A stretch of 64,000 nt of DNA from Pseudoalteromonas sp. Scap06 (GCF_013394165.1 NZ_CP041331.1:310001-374000), one strand, 5' to 3'. Counted from the stretch's first letter, positions 1-9,600 are shown. A program made the numbers and translations. Notes: a model not told the origin generated them from the letters alone.

Positions 1-132
1 AGTGCCAGAAAAATCCTTAGTAACAATCCCGCATTGTCGCTTAAGTTTGGGCGTGCATCGGCATGTGTACTGTTTATTTTGGGCTCACTAATGCTAGTTG
101 ATAGCGCACAAAAACTAACTCACGTCGTGTAA
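1..132 (+). CDS. C-terminal end of a membrane protein, possibly LysE/RhtB exporter
   Basis: An open frame runs in from the left edge and stops with TAA at 130-132, giving 43 residues. It contains one hydrophobic segment (ACVLFILGSLMLV) preceded by a basic stretch. That arrangement resembles the last helix of LysE/RhtB amino-acid exporters, but too little is present to be sure. The gene begins outside the window and is convergent with the minus-strand genes that follow. Confidence 0.35.
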   Translation, partial: SARKILSNNPALSLKFGRASACVLFILGSLMLVDSAQKLTHVV

Positions 133-154
133 CAGTAGCAAAAAAGAAAGTGGC

Positions 155-685
155 TTATCTTAGCTGAGCCACTAATTCACTCAAACGGGCAATTTTAATA
201 TTACTCAGCTGCCTATAATCAAAATAGGGGCACACAATAATATTCTGGCTTTTATCTATAGCAAACTCATCATCAAGCCAATCAAATTGGGCGTTTAATT
301 TACCTTGTTGTATTAAGTTTTTAGCGTGAGTTCGCCCAGCAATAATGTGCAACTGGTTTTTATGCTCAGTGAGCACAGGCGCACTAAAGAGTAATGCAGT
401 CCCGCTATGCTGCTGTAACAACAGCTCATCTCGATATGCTTGCCAGCTCACTGCTTGTTTAGCAAATGAGTAATACTCGCTTGGCAGCGCAAATAACACT
501 TTAGCGTACACATTAAAGACTTTTCGCCAGCCATTGCCACAGTGCTGATTTATACTGTTTATTTGCCCACTAACCACAGGCTCTAGCTGCTCTAGTGTTT
601 CAAAGTAGGGCATAGGGGGCGCTTTTGCGACATACACAGCAACTCTAAATGAGTCATCACCTAACCCTATTAACTGGCTGCTCAC
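155..685 (-). CDS. Conserved hypothetical protein, yaiI partner
   Basis: This 176-residue soluble protein has no signal peptide or membrane segment, and I do not recognise the family. It starts at GTG, one base after the yaiI stop codon, so the two genes are probably cotranscribed and translationally coupled. Several aromatic and histidine residues are spread along the chain, including an HIIAGRTHAKNL stretch in the second half and a short CPYFDYRQL segment near the end. No catalytic motif is evident. The function is unknown. Confidence 0.7.
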   Translation of the reverse strand: MSSQLIGLGDDSFRVAVYVAKAPPMPYFETLEQLEPVVSGQINSINQHCGNGWRKVFNVYAKVLFALPSEYYSFAKQAVSWQAYRDELLLQQHSGTALLFSAPVLTEHKNQLHIIAGRTHAKNLIQQGKLNAQFDWLDDEFAIDKSQNIIVCPYFDYRQLSNIKIARLSELVAQLR

Positions 686-686
686 C

Positions 687-1142
687 TTAACTACTCTTAT
701 TTTGCGCTAAAATACGGTCAAGGTTGTTAGCAAAGTTTTGTCTGTCACTTTGGCTTAACGGAGGCGGCCCACCACTCATTTCTACGCCGCTTGAGCGCAT
801 AGTATCCATAAAGTCGCGTACATTTAGTAAGGAGCGAATGTTTTCAGTGGTGTAAAGCTCACCGCGCGGATTAAGCGCTTGGCCGCCGTTATCAATCACT
901 TCGCTAGCTAGCGGAATATCTCCAGTGATCACTAAATCACCCTTTTCAACTCGTTTAACTATTTCATCATCAGCCACATCAAAGCCTGATGACACTTGCA
1001 GTCGGCTAATAAATTTTGATGGTGGAATGCGCATGGCATGATTTGCAACCAGTATTGTTTCTGTATGCGTACGCTCTGCAGCTCTAAATAAAATTTCTTT
1101 TATTACCACCGGACAAGCGTCAGCATCAACCCAAATTTTCAT
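687..1142 (-). CDS. yaiI: YaiI/YqxD family (UPF0178, DUF188) protein
   Basis: The N terminus [17 protein letters not shown] is the hallmark of the YaiI/YqxD family. The central [20 protein letters not shown] and the following NPRGELYT are also family motifs. The acidic residues of VDADACP and TGDIPLA resemble a PIN/NYN-like nuclease fold, but the biochemical role of the family is not established. The length of 151 residues is normal. It is the first gene of a two-gene minus-strand unit. Confidence 0.93.
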   Translation of the reverse strand: MKIWVDADACPVVIKEILFRAAERTHTETILVANHAMRIPPSKFISRLQVSSGFDVADDEIVKRVEKGDLVITGDIPLASEVIDNGGQALNPRGELYTTENIRSLLNVRDFMDTMRSSGVEMSGGPPPLSQSDRQNFANNLDRILAQNKSS

Positions 1143-1210
1143 GCTAAGTTCTTTAAATTGCTTTAGTATTAGAGCGATCCTATAGCAATTTCTAAAGAAA
1201 AGGAAACAAC

Positions 1211-1744
1211 ATGAAACTCGCTTTTAAAACCGCATTATTTATTACTGCTATGTTTTTACTCAGTGCCTGTACCAGCGCACCGGAAGGAATAACCCCTGTT
1301 AAAAACTTTGATTTAGAAAAGTACCAAGGCAAGTGGTATGAGATAGCACGATTAGACCACTCTTTTGAACAAGGGATGGAACAAGTAACAGCCACCTACT
1401 CAATTAACGATGATGGAACGGTAAAGGTATTAAACAAAGGATTTATTAGCAAAGATCAGCAGTGGGACGAAGCCGAAGGCTTAGCTAAATTTGTAGAAAA
1501 CACCGATACAGGGCATTTTAAAGTGTCATTTTTTGGGCCGTTTTATGGTGCCTATATTATTTTTGAGCTCGACCAACCTGATTATCAATATGCCTTTATT
1601 ACCAGTTATAGCAAAGATTACTTATGGTTTTTATCACGCACACCAACAGTAAGCAAAGAGCTTAAGCAGCACTTTTTAAGCCAAGTAAAGGCGCTTGGGT
1701 TTGCAACTGACGAAATTATTTGGGTAAATCAAAAACCGCTGTAA
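1211..1744 (+). CDS. blc: Outer-membrane lipoprotein Blc (bacterial lipocalin)
   Basis: This 177-residue lipocalin has a type II signal peptide with lipobox LLSAC (Cys20). The lipocalin signature [17 protein letters not shown] follows at about residues 44-60, where the GxW motif lies in the first strand. Blc-type lipocalins are anchored in the outer membrane and bind fatty acids or lysophospholipids. An AAAGGAAAC-type ribosome site precedes the ATG. The stop codon overlaps one copy of the TGTAA/GGGGG/TTTACA dispersed repeat, and an intrinsic terminator follows at 1897. Confidence 0.95.
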   Translation: MKLAFKTALFITAMFLLSACTSAPEGITPVKNFDLEKYQGKWYEIARLDHSFEQGMEQVTATYSINDDGTVKVLNKGFISKDQQWDEAEGLAKFVENTDTGHFKVSFFGPFYGAYIIFELDQPDYQYAFITSYSKDYLWFLSRTPTVSKELKQHFLSQVKALGFATDEIIWVNQKPL

Positions 1745-1757
1745 AGGGGGTTTACAT
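1739..1757 (-). repeat. Dispersed repeat family A copy (reverse)
   Basis: CTGTAAAGGGGGTTTACAT is the reverse complement of the family core TGTAAACCCCC(N)TTACA that recurs at 18198, 37817, 39128, 41817, 47242, 48615 and 55362. This copy begins within the last codon of blc. Confidence 0.6.
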
Positions 1758-1896
1758 GAGAGTATGACAAATAACCTTAGCTGTAATAAAACGATCACCT
1801 TACTGTAAGGTAAGTTAAATAAAGCAAGGCTATATTAGCCGCATCTGCAAATAGACAGGCAGGTGAAGACATAATGACAATCCCCCTTTTTTAATT

Positions 1897-1923
1897 GGCA
1901 AGCCTGATGGCTTGCCATTTTTT
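1897..1923 (+). terminator. Intrinsic terminator of blc
   Basis: GGCAAGCC-TGAT-GGCTTGCC forms a perfect 8-bp stem with a 4-nt loop, followed directly by ATTTTTTT. It lies 150 bp after the blc stop and points in the blc direction. Confidence 0.85.
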
Positions 1924-1946
1924 TCCGCAATTTAGCCTATTTTTTG

Positions 1947-1965
1947 GGATCAGGTTTTTACTAAC
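1947..1965 (+). repeat. 19-bp dispersed repeat family B, copy 1
   Basis: GGATCAGGTTTTTACTAAC matches the family B consensus GGATCAGTATTTTACTAAC at 17 of 19 positions. It abuts the stop codon of the DUF3325 gene. Confidence 0.6.
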
Positions 1966-2306
1966 TAAAGCCCATTTAAACCAAAAAATAACGTACTCAT
2001 GGCCAATATTACTAATATGAGTAAGTTAAAAAGTTTAGTTAACCTCACCAAAAAGCTATAAAAAATCATTACAATTAAAGCACTTAACGTCATATAGCCA
2101 CAAAATTGCAAACCACCATAACCTTTTAATTCGTTAACACATAACAGTAAACTTAGTAAAATACTGATCCAAGCAACACTCAATAAAACCAAACGCTGCT
2201 GTTGAGTAGGGCGCTTATTAAAAACATCCTTAAAATGATTAAACTTAGCCAGCGCAAAGCAGTTAAAAGCCAGCAAACATAAACTAAAAGGAAGCAAGGC
2301 AATCAT
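1965..2306 (-). CDS. DUF3325 family inner-membrane protein
   Basis: This small hydrophobic protein of 113 residues has three to four predicted membrane helices. It matches the DUF3325 family, found beside PepSY-TM proteins and siderophore receptors and thought to help ferric-siderophore use at the inner membrane. Its ATG overlaps the TGA of the PepSY gene by four bases (ATGA), so it is the last gene of a coupled three-gene operon. The codons for its WISILLS stretch contain an exact family B element (2152-2170) also present in the DUF3649 gene. The family call is from overall pattern and neighbours. Confidence 0.75.
   Translation of the reverse strand: MIALLPFSLCLLAFNCFALAKFNHFKDVFNKRPTQQQRLVLLSVAWISILLSLLLCVNELKGYGGLQFCGYMTLSALIVMIFYSFLVRLTKLFNLLILVILAMSTLFFGLNGL
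2152..2170 (-). repeat. Family B repeat, copy 2, inside the DUF3325 gene
   Basis: On the minus strand this reads GGATCAGTATTTTACTAAG, 18 of 19 to the consensus. It encodes part of WISILLS. Confidence 0.6.
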
Positions 2307-3892
2307 ACTTTTTGCTCCTGAGTATTTATTGGAGTTGGTTTTTTAGCTTGCAGAGCAGTACGTAATTTTTCGGTTTGTAACAAAAACAGCAAACCAATTG
2401 CTAGAAAAAGACTGTCAAACATAAATAATGCCCACTGCTCGTTACGCAAGTAACTGAATATATTACCCTCTGTTGTTATCGCATTAACAAGTGGCACACT
2501 AAAGCAAGCAATACTGTTTATGGCAGCCATCACACACCACTGCAACTTGTCACGCTTTACAAAGGCAATGATGAACACACATAGCCAAGTTAAAAAGAAA
2601 GCGAGTATTTCTTTATCCGAGCGCTCAGCAACCTGTTTACTGAGTAAACGATTAGCCAAAAAGAAAGCCGATGTAGCCAAGGGTAGTCCCATCAATGTTC
2701 CTAGATTTAACCCTTCAACGAGCTTTAGCCCCCAAGATGGCTGAGTATTTTTTTTCATTCTTTCGCGTAAGCGCTTAGCCCACATTATGCAGCCTGTCGC
2801 TATCATTATGCAGCCGGCAATGCCGCCTAAAAAATATAAAACACGTAATAATGGTTCTGCTAAACGCCCAGTATGCATTGAGTTTAATGATTCATATAGC
2901 GCCTTACTGCCAGTGAGTTCATCATCAGTTTGAGCAACAAGTTCACCACTCGCTCCGCTAAAAATTAAACGGGGTGATTGATCCCTTAATGTTTTACCAG
3001 GGCTCACCAAAACCATAATAGTTGCAGCGGCTTTATTCGGGTTATTAATAATTACCCGAGTTATATCAGCCTCTGGCCACTTAGTATAAACCTGATCTAA
3101 AACAGTATTGATAGGCACTAAAGGTGCAGTACCTTGCAATGATTCTGTTACAGGACTACTTGGCGAAACATCATTGAAAAAACCACGTATTCCATTTTCA
3201 TAAACGGTTTGCGCGGGGTAGGGAAATATCATAAATATCAGAGTAATAATGCCGGTATAGGTAATCATTAAATGAAACGGTAAGGCAAATACAGAACTTA
3301 AATTATGTACATCTAACCAGCTACGACTGCCTTTATTAGCTCTAAAAACAAACATATCTTTAAAAATGCGTTTGTGAATTACTATCCCTGATATCAACGC
3401 AATAAGCATAAATAAACTAGCAAAACAGACAATCCAACGCGCTGTTTTTACATCAATATAATGTAAATCAAAATGCAGGCGATAAAAGAAATTTCCCCCT
3501 CGGGTATCTACAAAGGGTGCTAGAGGCTGCATGGTATTTGGATCTATACGGGTGTTTTCAAAAGAGGCTCTGCGCTGCCCTGGCTCTTTTGGCTTAGCAT
3601 AACCATACGTTAAATAGGGTACACGCTCTTCTGGGAGTGTTATACGCCAATTAGGGGCATTAGGTGCTTGGGTATTTAAATAATCAACGCCGCTTATTAT
3701 TTGTCGCTTTTGCGCGCCAATACGGTCTGTCTGCTGCTCAATATTATGAATACTTGGCTGATTCCATAAACTAACTTCATCTCTAAAAAAGCTGATGGTG
3801 CCTGCAAAAAATATTAAATACAGTAACCAACACACGAGTAAACCTACCCATGTATGTAACCAGGTCATTGAGCGAAAAAAACTCCCTTTCAT
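2303..3892 (-). CDS. PepSY-associated TM protein (iron/siderophore reductase-like)
   Basis: This roughly 529-residue inner-membrane protein starts MKGSFFRSMTWLHTWVGLL. Conserved histidines occur in membrane helices (LHTWVGL, FHLMITYTGI, MHTGR), with periplasmic PepSY-like segments between them. Related PepSY-TM proteins are associated with ferric-siderophore reduction or release. I choose the ATG at 3892 rather than the upstream one at 3958 because AAGGGA lies five bases before it and it overlaps the DUF3649 stop as ATGA. The C-terminal third has four more helices. Confidence 0.88.
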   Translation of the reverse strand: MKGSFFRSMTWLHTWVGLLVCWLLYLIFFAGTISFFRDEVSLWNQPSIHNIEQQTDRIGAQKRQIISGVDYLNTQAPNAPNWRITLPEERVPYLTYGYAKPKEPGQRRASFENTRIDPNTMQPLAPFVDTRGGNFFYRLHFDLHYIDVKTARWIVCFASLFMLIALISGIVIHKRIFKDMFVFRANKGSRSWLDVHNLSSVFALPFHLMITYTGIITLIFMIFPYPAQTVYENGIRGFFNDVSPSSPVTESLQGTAPLVPINTVLDQVYTKWPEADITRVIINNPNKAAATIMVLVSPGKTLRDQSPRLIFSGASGELVAQTDDELTGSKALYESLNSMHTGRLAEPLLRVLYFLGGIAGCIMIATGCIMWAKRLRERMKKNTQPSWGLKLVEGLNLGTLMGLPLATSAFFLANRLLSKQVAERSDKEILAFFLTWLCVFIIAFVKRDKLQWCVMAAINSIACFSVPLVNAITTEGNIFSYLRNEQWALFMFDSLFLAIGLLFLLQTEKLRTALQAKKPTPINTQEQKV

Positions 3893-4233
3893 AACCATCC
3901 CTTCATTAACGACAATATAAAAAATTGCACTGCAATACTTAGTAAAATACTGATCCAAACTGTTTTTAACGACTGAAGATAAAAACTATAAATAAACACC
4001 AGTGCATAAATTAAAATACTCGCAGACACACTTAAAAGAACCGCGTCAACTTTAGAGACCGGCACCATAACACTTAACAGCGACACACTGACGGCAGTAA
4101 AAAAATACCCGCCCACAATGGCGACAAAAAAACGCGATAAAACCGCTAATTCATAGTTAAAGCGCTGCATAAATTGCCATAACATAGAAAAAGCGGGTTT
4201 GGGAAAGTCTAAAAGACGGTTAGAGGCCTGCAT
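3889..4233 (-). CDS. DUF3649-like inner-membrane protein
   Basis: This protein of about 114 residues has three predicted helices and the segment NYELAVLSRFFVAIVGGYFF, typical of DUF3649 proteins that precede PepSY-TM genes in iron-uptake loci. The frame is open upstream to 4296. I prefer the ATG at 4233 because AAAAGGA lies upstream of it and because a TATAAT box at 4277-4282 would fall inside the longer version. It is the first gene of the DUF3649-PepSY-DUF3325 operon, and all junctions are ATGA overlaps. Confidence 0.75.
   Translation of the reverse strand: MQASNRLLDFPKPAFSMLWQFMQRFNYELAVLSRFFVAIVGGYFFTAVSVSLLSVMVPVSKVDAVLLSVSASILIYALVFIYSFYLQSLKTVWISILLSIAVQFFILSLMKGWL
3938..3956 (-). repeat. 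Family B repeat, copy 3, inside the DUF3649 gene
   Basis: It reads GGATCAGTATTTTACTAAG on the minus strand, identical to copy 2, and again encodes WISILLS although the two proteins are otherwise different. Confidence 0.6.
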
Positions 4234-4276
4234 ATACTGCAAATTCCTTTTAAACATAGCTAAAAAAGATGGCGAT

Positions 4277-4345
4277 ATTATAACGCCAACAAACACAAAA
4301 GATAGTAATTCTTATTTGTATTTGAATGCAGTGATAAGCATTAAA
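4277..4345 (-). promoter_or_regulatory. Promoter with Fur-like sites for the PepSY operon
   Basis: On the minus strand a TATAAT lies at 4277-4282, suitable as a -10 box for the gene starting at 4233. Two imperfect Fur-like sequences lie upstream. At 4327-4345 the core TGATAAGCATTA matches 11 of 12 bases of the Fur core TGATAATCATTA. A weaker one at about 4299-4317 (GATAGTAATTCTTATTT) overlaps the expected -35 region. Iron control fits the gene content, but no binding data exist here. Confidence 0.45.
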
Positions 4346-4349
4346 TTGA

Positions 4350-4368
4350 GTTAGTTAAATACTGATCT
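4350..4368 (-). repeat. Family B repeat, copy 4
   Basis: The minus strand reads AGATCAGTATTTAACTAAC, 17 of 19 to the consensus. Confidence 0.55.
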
Positions 4369-4605
4369 ACATTAAGATTAACAACCAGTAATAAAACAAC
4401 ACGTATAAGGAAAGGCCTTCCTAGATGTGTTGTTGTTACCGACGAAATATATATAGCCGCAGTAAACATCCGTCAGTATATGAAATTAAAATTTAGCTAA
4501 AAGCACTTTTTTTAATGAGTTTTTACACAGCCCAAACAGAAGTTTTGATACAAGTAGTTAATAATCAAAGACCTTTTAAACATTAAGTATCCTTCAGATA
4601 ATCTA

Positions 4606-4624
4606 GGATCAGTATTTTACTAAC
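4606..4624 (+). repeat. Family B repeat, copy 5 (reference copy)
   Basis: GGATCAGTATTTTACTAAC is the copy used as the family consensus. A 3' half copy, TTTTTTACTAAC, follows 30 bp later. Confidence 0.6.
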
Positions 4625-4750
4625 AAGGTATAAAATATCGCCTATATAAACCGATTTTTTACTAACTGATTAACTGAGAGAGCTAAAAATGAAGCAAAAC
4701 GCTGAAAAAACGTGCGTAAAAAATTAAGTTTTATACTTTTAAAGCGGTAA

Positions 4751-4769
4751 GTTAGTAAAAATCTGATCT
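4751..4769 (-). repeat. Family B repeat, copy 6
   Basis: The minus strand reads AGATCAGATTTTTACTAAC, 17 of 19 to the consensus. Confidence 0.55.
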
Positions 4770-5252
4770 TAAATATATGAGTTTAAATTGTAATGACTTT
4801 AATCATGCATACGACGATGAAATACAATGAGTAATTTATGCTCAATTAATGAGCATTTCACATACTTCTTGCAGCAGATTTTTTACCGTTTAAGCATAGA
4901 GCTTAAGGCAAAAAGCGTTAGTACTGCCTTACATAATAGTTCTAGGAAAATAAATAATGATTGATAAACATCATTATAGGCTCAGCATCAGTTGAACCAC
5001 TCTGGCCAAACCTAAAACTAAGTCCCACAAGCGTTAAAATAAAATTAGTATCGGTGTTATTTTTCTCGTTGCATTTTCCTGATTAAAATTAATGATTTTG
5101 TATCATAAACACCCTAAAAACAGCAACAGCGTTAACAAAAAATTCCTTTTTGATAACAACTGTGTTTAAATCCGAAACAATGGATTGGGGTTCTCCTCTA
5201 AACTAACTTGCATGGAAGTAAAAAAATAATAATTTTTAAAAATGGAAAAACT

Positions 5253-5762
5253 ATGAATAAAAAAATCTTTGCAGCTTCCGCTTTACTAGCAATCTCATCA
5301 ACTTCTTTACTTGCATCTAACCAAACATTTCAAGCAAGTGTAAATGGTTGGACTGAGCCTACTTTTGCAGAGGATAGCGCACTTCACTTTGGTAAAATTC
5401 GTTTATCTACAAGCTCAACCTGTACGATGAATAATGCAGGCGTTGTATCGGGTGACTGTGATGCGTCAGATGCAAACATTCAATTAGGTGGAATTACTGT
5501 ATCTGGTTTAGCGCCAAATTCAGCAATGAATATTACTGTATCTGGAAGCACAGGCACTAACTTAACTTTTGCTCCAGTAACAACGGCTACAGATGGCACA
5601 ACCAGTGTAACAACTGCTGACAATGTTGCGTCTGCTTTCACTACTGATGCAAGTGCAACAGATATTACTGTTAGTGTATATGGTGATATGACGGTTGATT
5701 CTACACTGACAGCGGGCGCTGCTTACACTGTAGATTATACTGTAGATGTGTCTTTCCAATAA
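5253..5762 (+). CDS. Pilin-like secreted subunit (DUF4402-like)
   Basis: This 169-residue protein has a signal peptide MNKKIFAASALLAISSTSLLA. The mature part is rich in Thr, Ser, Ala, Gly and Val, as expected for an all-beta pilin, and ends YTVDVSFQ, which could act as a donor-type beta strand. A CTMNN...GDC pair near mature residue 40-55 may form a disulfide. The frame opens upstream at 5208, but the ATG at 5253 gives the signal peptide. A strong hairpin follows before the chaperone and usher genes, so this is probably the major subunit. The DUF4402 assignment is from overall character. Confidence 0.75.
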   Translation: MNKKIFAASALLAISSTSLLASNQTFQASVNGWTEPTFAEDSALHFGKIRLSTSSTCTMNNAGVVSGDCDASDANIQLGGITVSGLAPNSAMNITVSGSTGTNLTFAPVTTATDGTTSVTTADNVASAFTTDASATDITVSVYGDMTVDSTLTAGAAYTVDYTVDVSFQ

Positions 5763-5773
5763 GACTATGAAAG

Positions 5774-5815
5774 CTGAGGCTAACTTACTAAGTTAGCCTC
5801 AGTTTATTTTTTTTT
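5774..5815 (+). terminator. Attenuator/terminator between pilin and chaperone genes
   Basis: CTGAGGCTAACTTA is followed after one base by its exact reverse complement (5774-5802) and then a T-rich tract with nine consecutive T. In chaperone-usher operons such a hairpin after the major subunit lets pilin mRNA exceed assembly-gene mRNA, and that role is inferred here. Confidence 0.85.
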
Positions 5816-5843
5816 GCGTAATTGCGCATTAAAAATAAAATGT

Positions 5844-5869
5844 GTGGAGCATCGCGCTCCACTTTTTAT
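5844..5869 (+). terminator. Second hairpin before the chaperone gene
   Basis: GTGGAGC-ATCGC-GCTCCAC is a perfect 7-bp stem followed by TTTTTATT. It lies 40 bp after the first hairpin and could be a second partial terminator or an mRNA-processing or stability element. Confidence 0.6.
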
Positions 5870-5891
5870 TATCATGTTGTTGAGTTGTCCC

Positions 5892-6659
5892 ATGATTCTT
5901 AAACTTTTTTGTTGGGCTACCCTTTGCCTAACTCTTTTACTACCTGAAATTTGTAATGCCAACCTTGCGTTGTCTGAATACCGTTTATACTTTGATGGGC
6001 GTACTAAAAATAATTCACTACTTATCCGCAATACCTCTAATAAAAATCTCGATTTTAAACTTGTTGTTACCCATAAAGATATGACCGAAGAAGGAGCGCT
6101 TATAGATGTTACCCCACAACAAGTTGAAGGGCGCTCTGCCAAAAACATGCTAAGGTTTTCACCACGTCGCGGTACTATTGCACCCAAAGGGATGCAAGCT
6201 ATCAGAATGACCGTTCGCAAAAAAGCCGAGCTTGCTGTTGGCGAATACAGAGCGGTGCTTAAAATCATAGCCTCTGAATCACAAAACCTTGACGCTGATG
6301 GAATAAGTATTAGGCCTAAAGTTGCTTACAGCGTGCCTGTTATTGTTCGTCATGGCCAATTAGAGGCTGACTCAGAATTAATAAACCCGCAATTAATTAC
6401 TCAAAATGGGCGCCCGACTCTAACATTTTGGCAAACACTCACAGGGAATCGCTCTGTGTATGGAAACTTTGAATTAGTTGATGAGAATAATGTAATGGTT
6501 GGTGAAATAGCCAATGTGGCCGTTTATACCCCTCTATCTCGTCGCAAGGTATACATCACTTTACAAGCCCCAGTAACTGGGCCTTTGACACTCAACTACA
6601 AAGAAAACGAACTTTATGGCGGTAAAATAGAGTTAGCGATTCCCATTAATATCAAATAA
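5892..6659 (+). CDS. Periplasmic pilus chaperone (PapD-like fold, alternative family)
   Basis: About 255 residues with a signal peptide (LFCWATLCLTLLLPEICNA) then NLALSEYRLYFDGRTKNNSLLIRNTSNKNLDFKL, the N-terminal beta domain of pilus chaperones. FSPRRGTIAPKGMQAIRMTVRK matches the conserved chaperone segment around strand G1, and GEYRAVLKI follows. I choose the ATG at 5892 because it gives a standard signal peptide; ATG 5874 is an alternative. The gene ends two bases before the usher ATG. It probably folds and delivers the 5253 pilin. Confidence 0.85.
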   Translation: MILKLFCWATLCLTLLLPEICNANLALSEYRLYFDGRTKNNSLLIRNTSNKNLDFKLVVTHKDMTEEGALIDVTPQQVEGRSAKNMLRFSPRRGTIAPKGMQAIRMTVRKKAELAVGEYRAVLKIIASESQNLDADGISIRPKVAYSVPVIVRHGQLEADSELINPQLITQNGRPTLTFWQTLTGNRSVYGNFELVDENNVMVGEIANVAVYTPLSRRKVYITLQAPVTGPLTLNYKENELYGGKIELAIPINIK

Positions 6660-6661
6660 AA

Positions 6662-9600
6662 ATGCTACACATTAATGCCTTATACTACGGTATAACGGCT
6701 CGCTTGTTACTTTGTACATTACTGTTAATTGCACCCAAAGCAATCATCGCAAAGCAGTTACCGACTCTTTATCAATGGCCTATTGATGAGGAGTCTTTTG
6801 TGATTATAAATGTCAGGGTAAATGGGCGCTCAGTTGTCTCTGATTTAGAAGCTTACTATTCAAAATCAAATAAATTGCTATTGCCCATAAGCGCCCTGAA
6901 ATCGACTATGGGAATTAGCTTAAATGTGTCACAAAATACACTGGCTGCTAAAGTTGACGCAAGTGAGCTGGTTCTCAATGCTGAGCTTTCCTCAACTTTA
7001 GCCCCCTCAGAAAATGTTTCATTGTGGGCTGTCGATGACTACGACCACTATGTTGATTTATCCGTCATAAATACACTTTTAAATACCGACTCGCGCTTTG
7101 ATTACTCACTGATGCAGGTTTCATTTTCTAGTAGCTTGCTTACTTATAATAACAACCAAGTAACGAGTGGTATTACAAAACAAATTAAGTCCAAAGCACT
7201 GCAATACGACCACTTTATAGACGACCAATACCAAACGCTGACCTATCCGGTATCTGAATATTCATTATCAGCAAGCTATAAATCGTCTAATAATCGTTAT
7301 AAGGGGCTGCTCAGGCTTAATAGCTACTTTGACTTATTTCATCATCGAGCTGAACTACGATTCAACAAAAACGAAAACACCGCTAATACCTTTTTAAAAG
7401 TAACTAAAGACTTTAATTTAAGTGAACAAGATCACTCACTGGCACGCATTCACTACCAATTGGGAGATATTCAATCTCAATCAGATCAGCTTATTACTAG
7501 CTCAAATCAAGGTCGGGGATTTTATATTTCAAATGCTAACCCACATTCGGCACAAAACTTTTCAACCATTACCATTGAAGAACCCGCATTACCGGGCTGG
7601 CAAGCGGAGCTGTATCGAAATGGTCAATTTATTGCCACTACTCAAGCTAACGACGAAAATTTGGTTCGATTTACCGATGTTGAAACGTTTTACGGCAACA
7701 ATATTTTTGAAATTAAACTTTTTGGCTCACAAGGCGAGCAAGTTACACGCACTCAAAAATATACAATAGGACAAGACGCTCTATCGCCCGGAAAAATAAG
7801 CTATCAAGTAGAGTTTTTAGAAGCAGATAAAAGCGTTTTTAATCAATCTAATAACGCTTCAACAGCGATGAGCAATTCCTTTAAAAGCAATCTATCATAT
7901 GGCATTAGTGAATTTATCACTTATGACGCTCAAGTTACTCATTTGCAAACTGACCAAGATAACAGCAGCTACCTATCATCGGGGCTAAATACACTTACAG
8001 ATCACGGCAGTTACCGTTTTCTAGCCACAAAACAACTCGATGCTGGCTATGCTTATTTTGCCGGCTTTAGAGGCCTACTTTCTGATACACTTTTTAACGA
8101 CATCAGTGTTAATGTTGAATACAGTGCCCTTAATGACTTTTCTAGCGCTTTATTTGTAGCACAAGAGAACTCACTCAAAAATAGGCTGTTATTGAGCCTA
8201 AATGGTCGGACTGATTTCTTTAACTCCCTTAACTGGAATATGAGATGGAGCAATGAAGTACGTGAAAATACCAACACTAAAAACCGACTCTCATTAGGTA
8301 TCAATAAAAGTTATATCGGAGGAACATGGTCAAGCCAACTATTTTATGATGACGATACGAATAACCTAATAAACCGGCTTTATTCTTCAATGGATATTGC
8401 CTCTTGGAAATGGACCAACACCTTAGATTGGCAGACTAATAATGGCGCAGAACTTACTCGTTTGAGAAGTAGTTTACGTTGGCCACAAACACAAAGCACC
8501 TTCAATCAAACACAGCTGACTTATCAGTCTAACTCTGCAGCAAATACGCTTTTAAGTCATCAGTATACATACCGCCATGAGATATTTAATATACAAGTAT
8601 CAGGGCAAGTTGATAATCAAGGAGATTGGCGCTTATCTTTAGGTTTAAATGGCACATTTAGTTTTGATCATTTAGAAGCAGACTTTAACTTTGACACTCC
8701 TCGCTCATTAAATTCCGGGCAAATAGAAGTTAGTTCGTTCATAGACTGGAATGAAAATGAAATCTTTGACCAAGGCGATGAGCCAATTCAAGACGTTAAT
8801 TTTACTGGCAACTATCTATGGCGAGATAAATACACCAATAATGACGGAAAGGTCTTGCTGCCAAGCAGTTACGGTGGCCAGGTTTTAGATGTTAATTTAC
8901 GCTCGTTGTCTAATCCTTACTTGCAGCCCTCTTTAGGGAAAATTAAAACATTAGCTCATAGAGGCGGACAAACCAAAGTAAATATTCCTTTAGTGGTCTA
9001 CAACGAGGTTGAGGGGACTATTTATCTATCGAGCAATGAAAAGAGTAAACCTATCGCAGGACTGACGGTTGTACTTAAAGAAAAGGGCGGCGAAAAACAT
9101 TATTCAACGGTCACTGAATATGATGGTTATTATTATTTTTCTAATGTTTCTCAAGGAAGTTATATTCTTGAAATAGAAAAAAATGAGCAGCTATCAGAAA
9201 ACATAACCATAAAAAACCTTCCCGAGCAGATCATCACTGAAAAAAGCGGCGATACCATAATACTGCAAGACATCATTGTATACACAAATAACGCTAATAC
9301 CTTAAATAAGCAACCAACAACAGCAGCTAAAGCAAACCAAAACACGCCTTATTTTGTGCAATTAGGCGTATTCAAAAAGTTTCAATCGGCACTTATTGTG
9401 GCGAATAAAATTGATAAAGCAGCCTATGCTTTGCAGTTATATAAACATGAAAACCGTGATAGCTATTACCTCGTTGCAGGCCCATATAATAATGCAGCTA
9501 AAGCACAGCAAACCATTAATGATGTTTATTCAATACCGGCGCTTCATGGCAGCTTTATGGTTGATGTAAGGCGATATGCCTCACCACAGTGGCGAAAAAT

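Larger units (their letters stand above)
4346..5252. other. Gene-free region with repeat copies before the pilus operon
   Basis: About 900 bp of AT-rich sequence with no convincing gene. It contains three full family B copies (4350-4368 reverse, 4606-4624 forward, 4751-4769 reverse) and a half copy at 4653-4665. I see no riboswitch consensus. The last 150 bp should contain the pilin promoter, but no strong -35/-10 pair stands out. Confidence 0.6.

Noticed and set aside
1745-1896. Possible small RNA or tiny peptide gene between blc and its terminator
   Set aside because: A six-codon ATG frame is present, but there is no convincing promoter or conserved structure to support it.
5100-5252. c-di-GMP riboswitch before the pilus operon
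   Set aside because: I could not find the conserved core or GNRA-loop receptor pattern of the known classes.
7422-7769. 115-codon frame inside the usher gene
   Set aside because: It is out of frame in a well-supported coding sequence and has no ribosome site or family resemblance.
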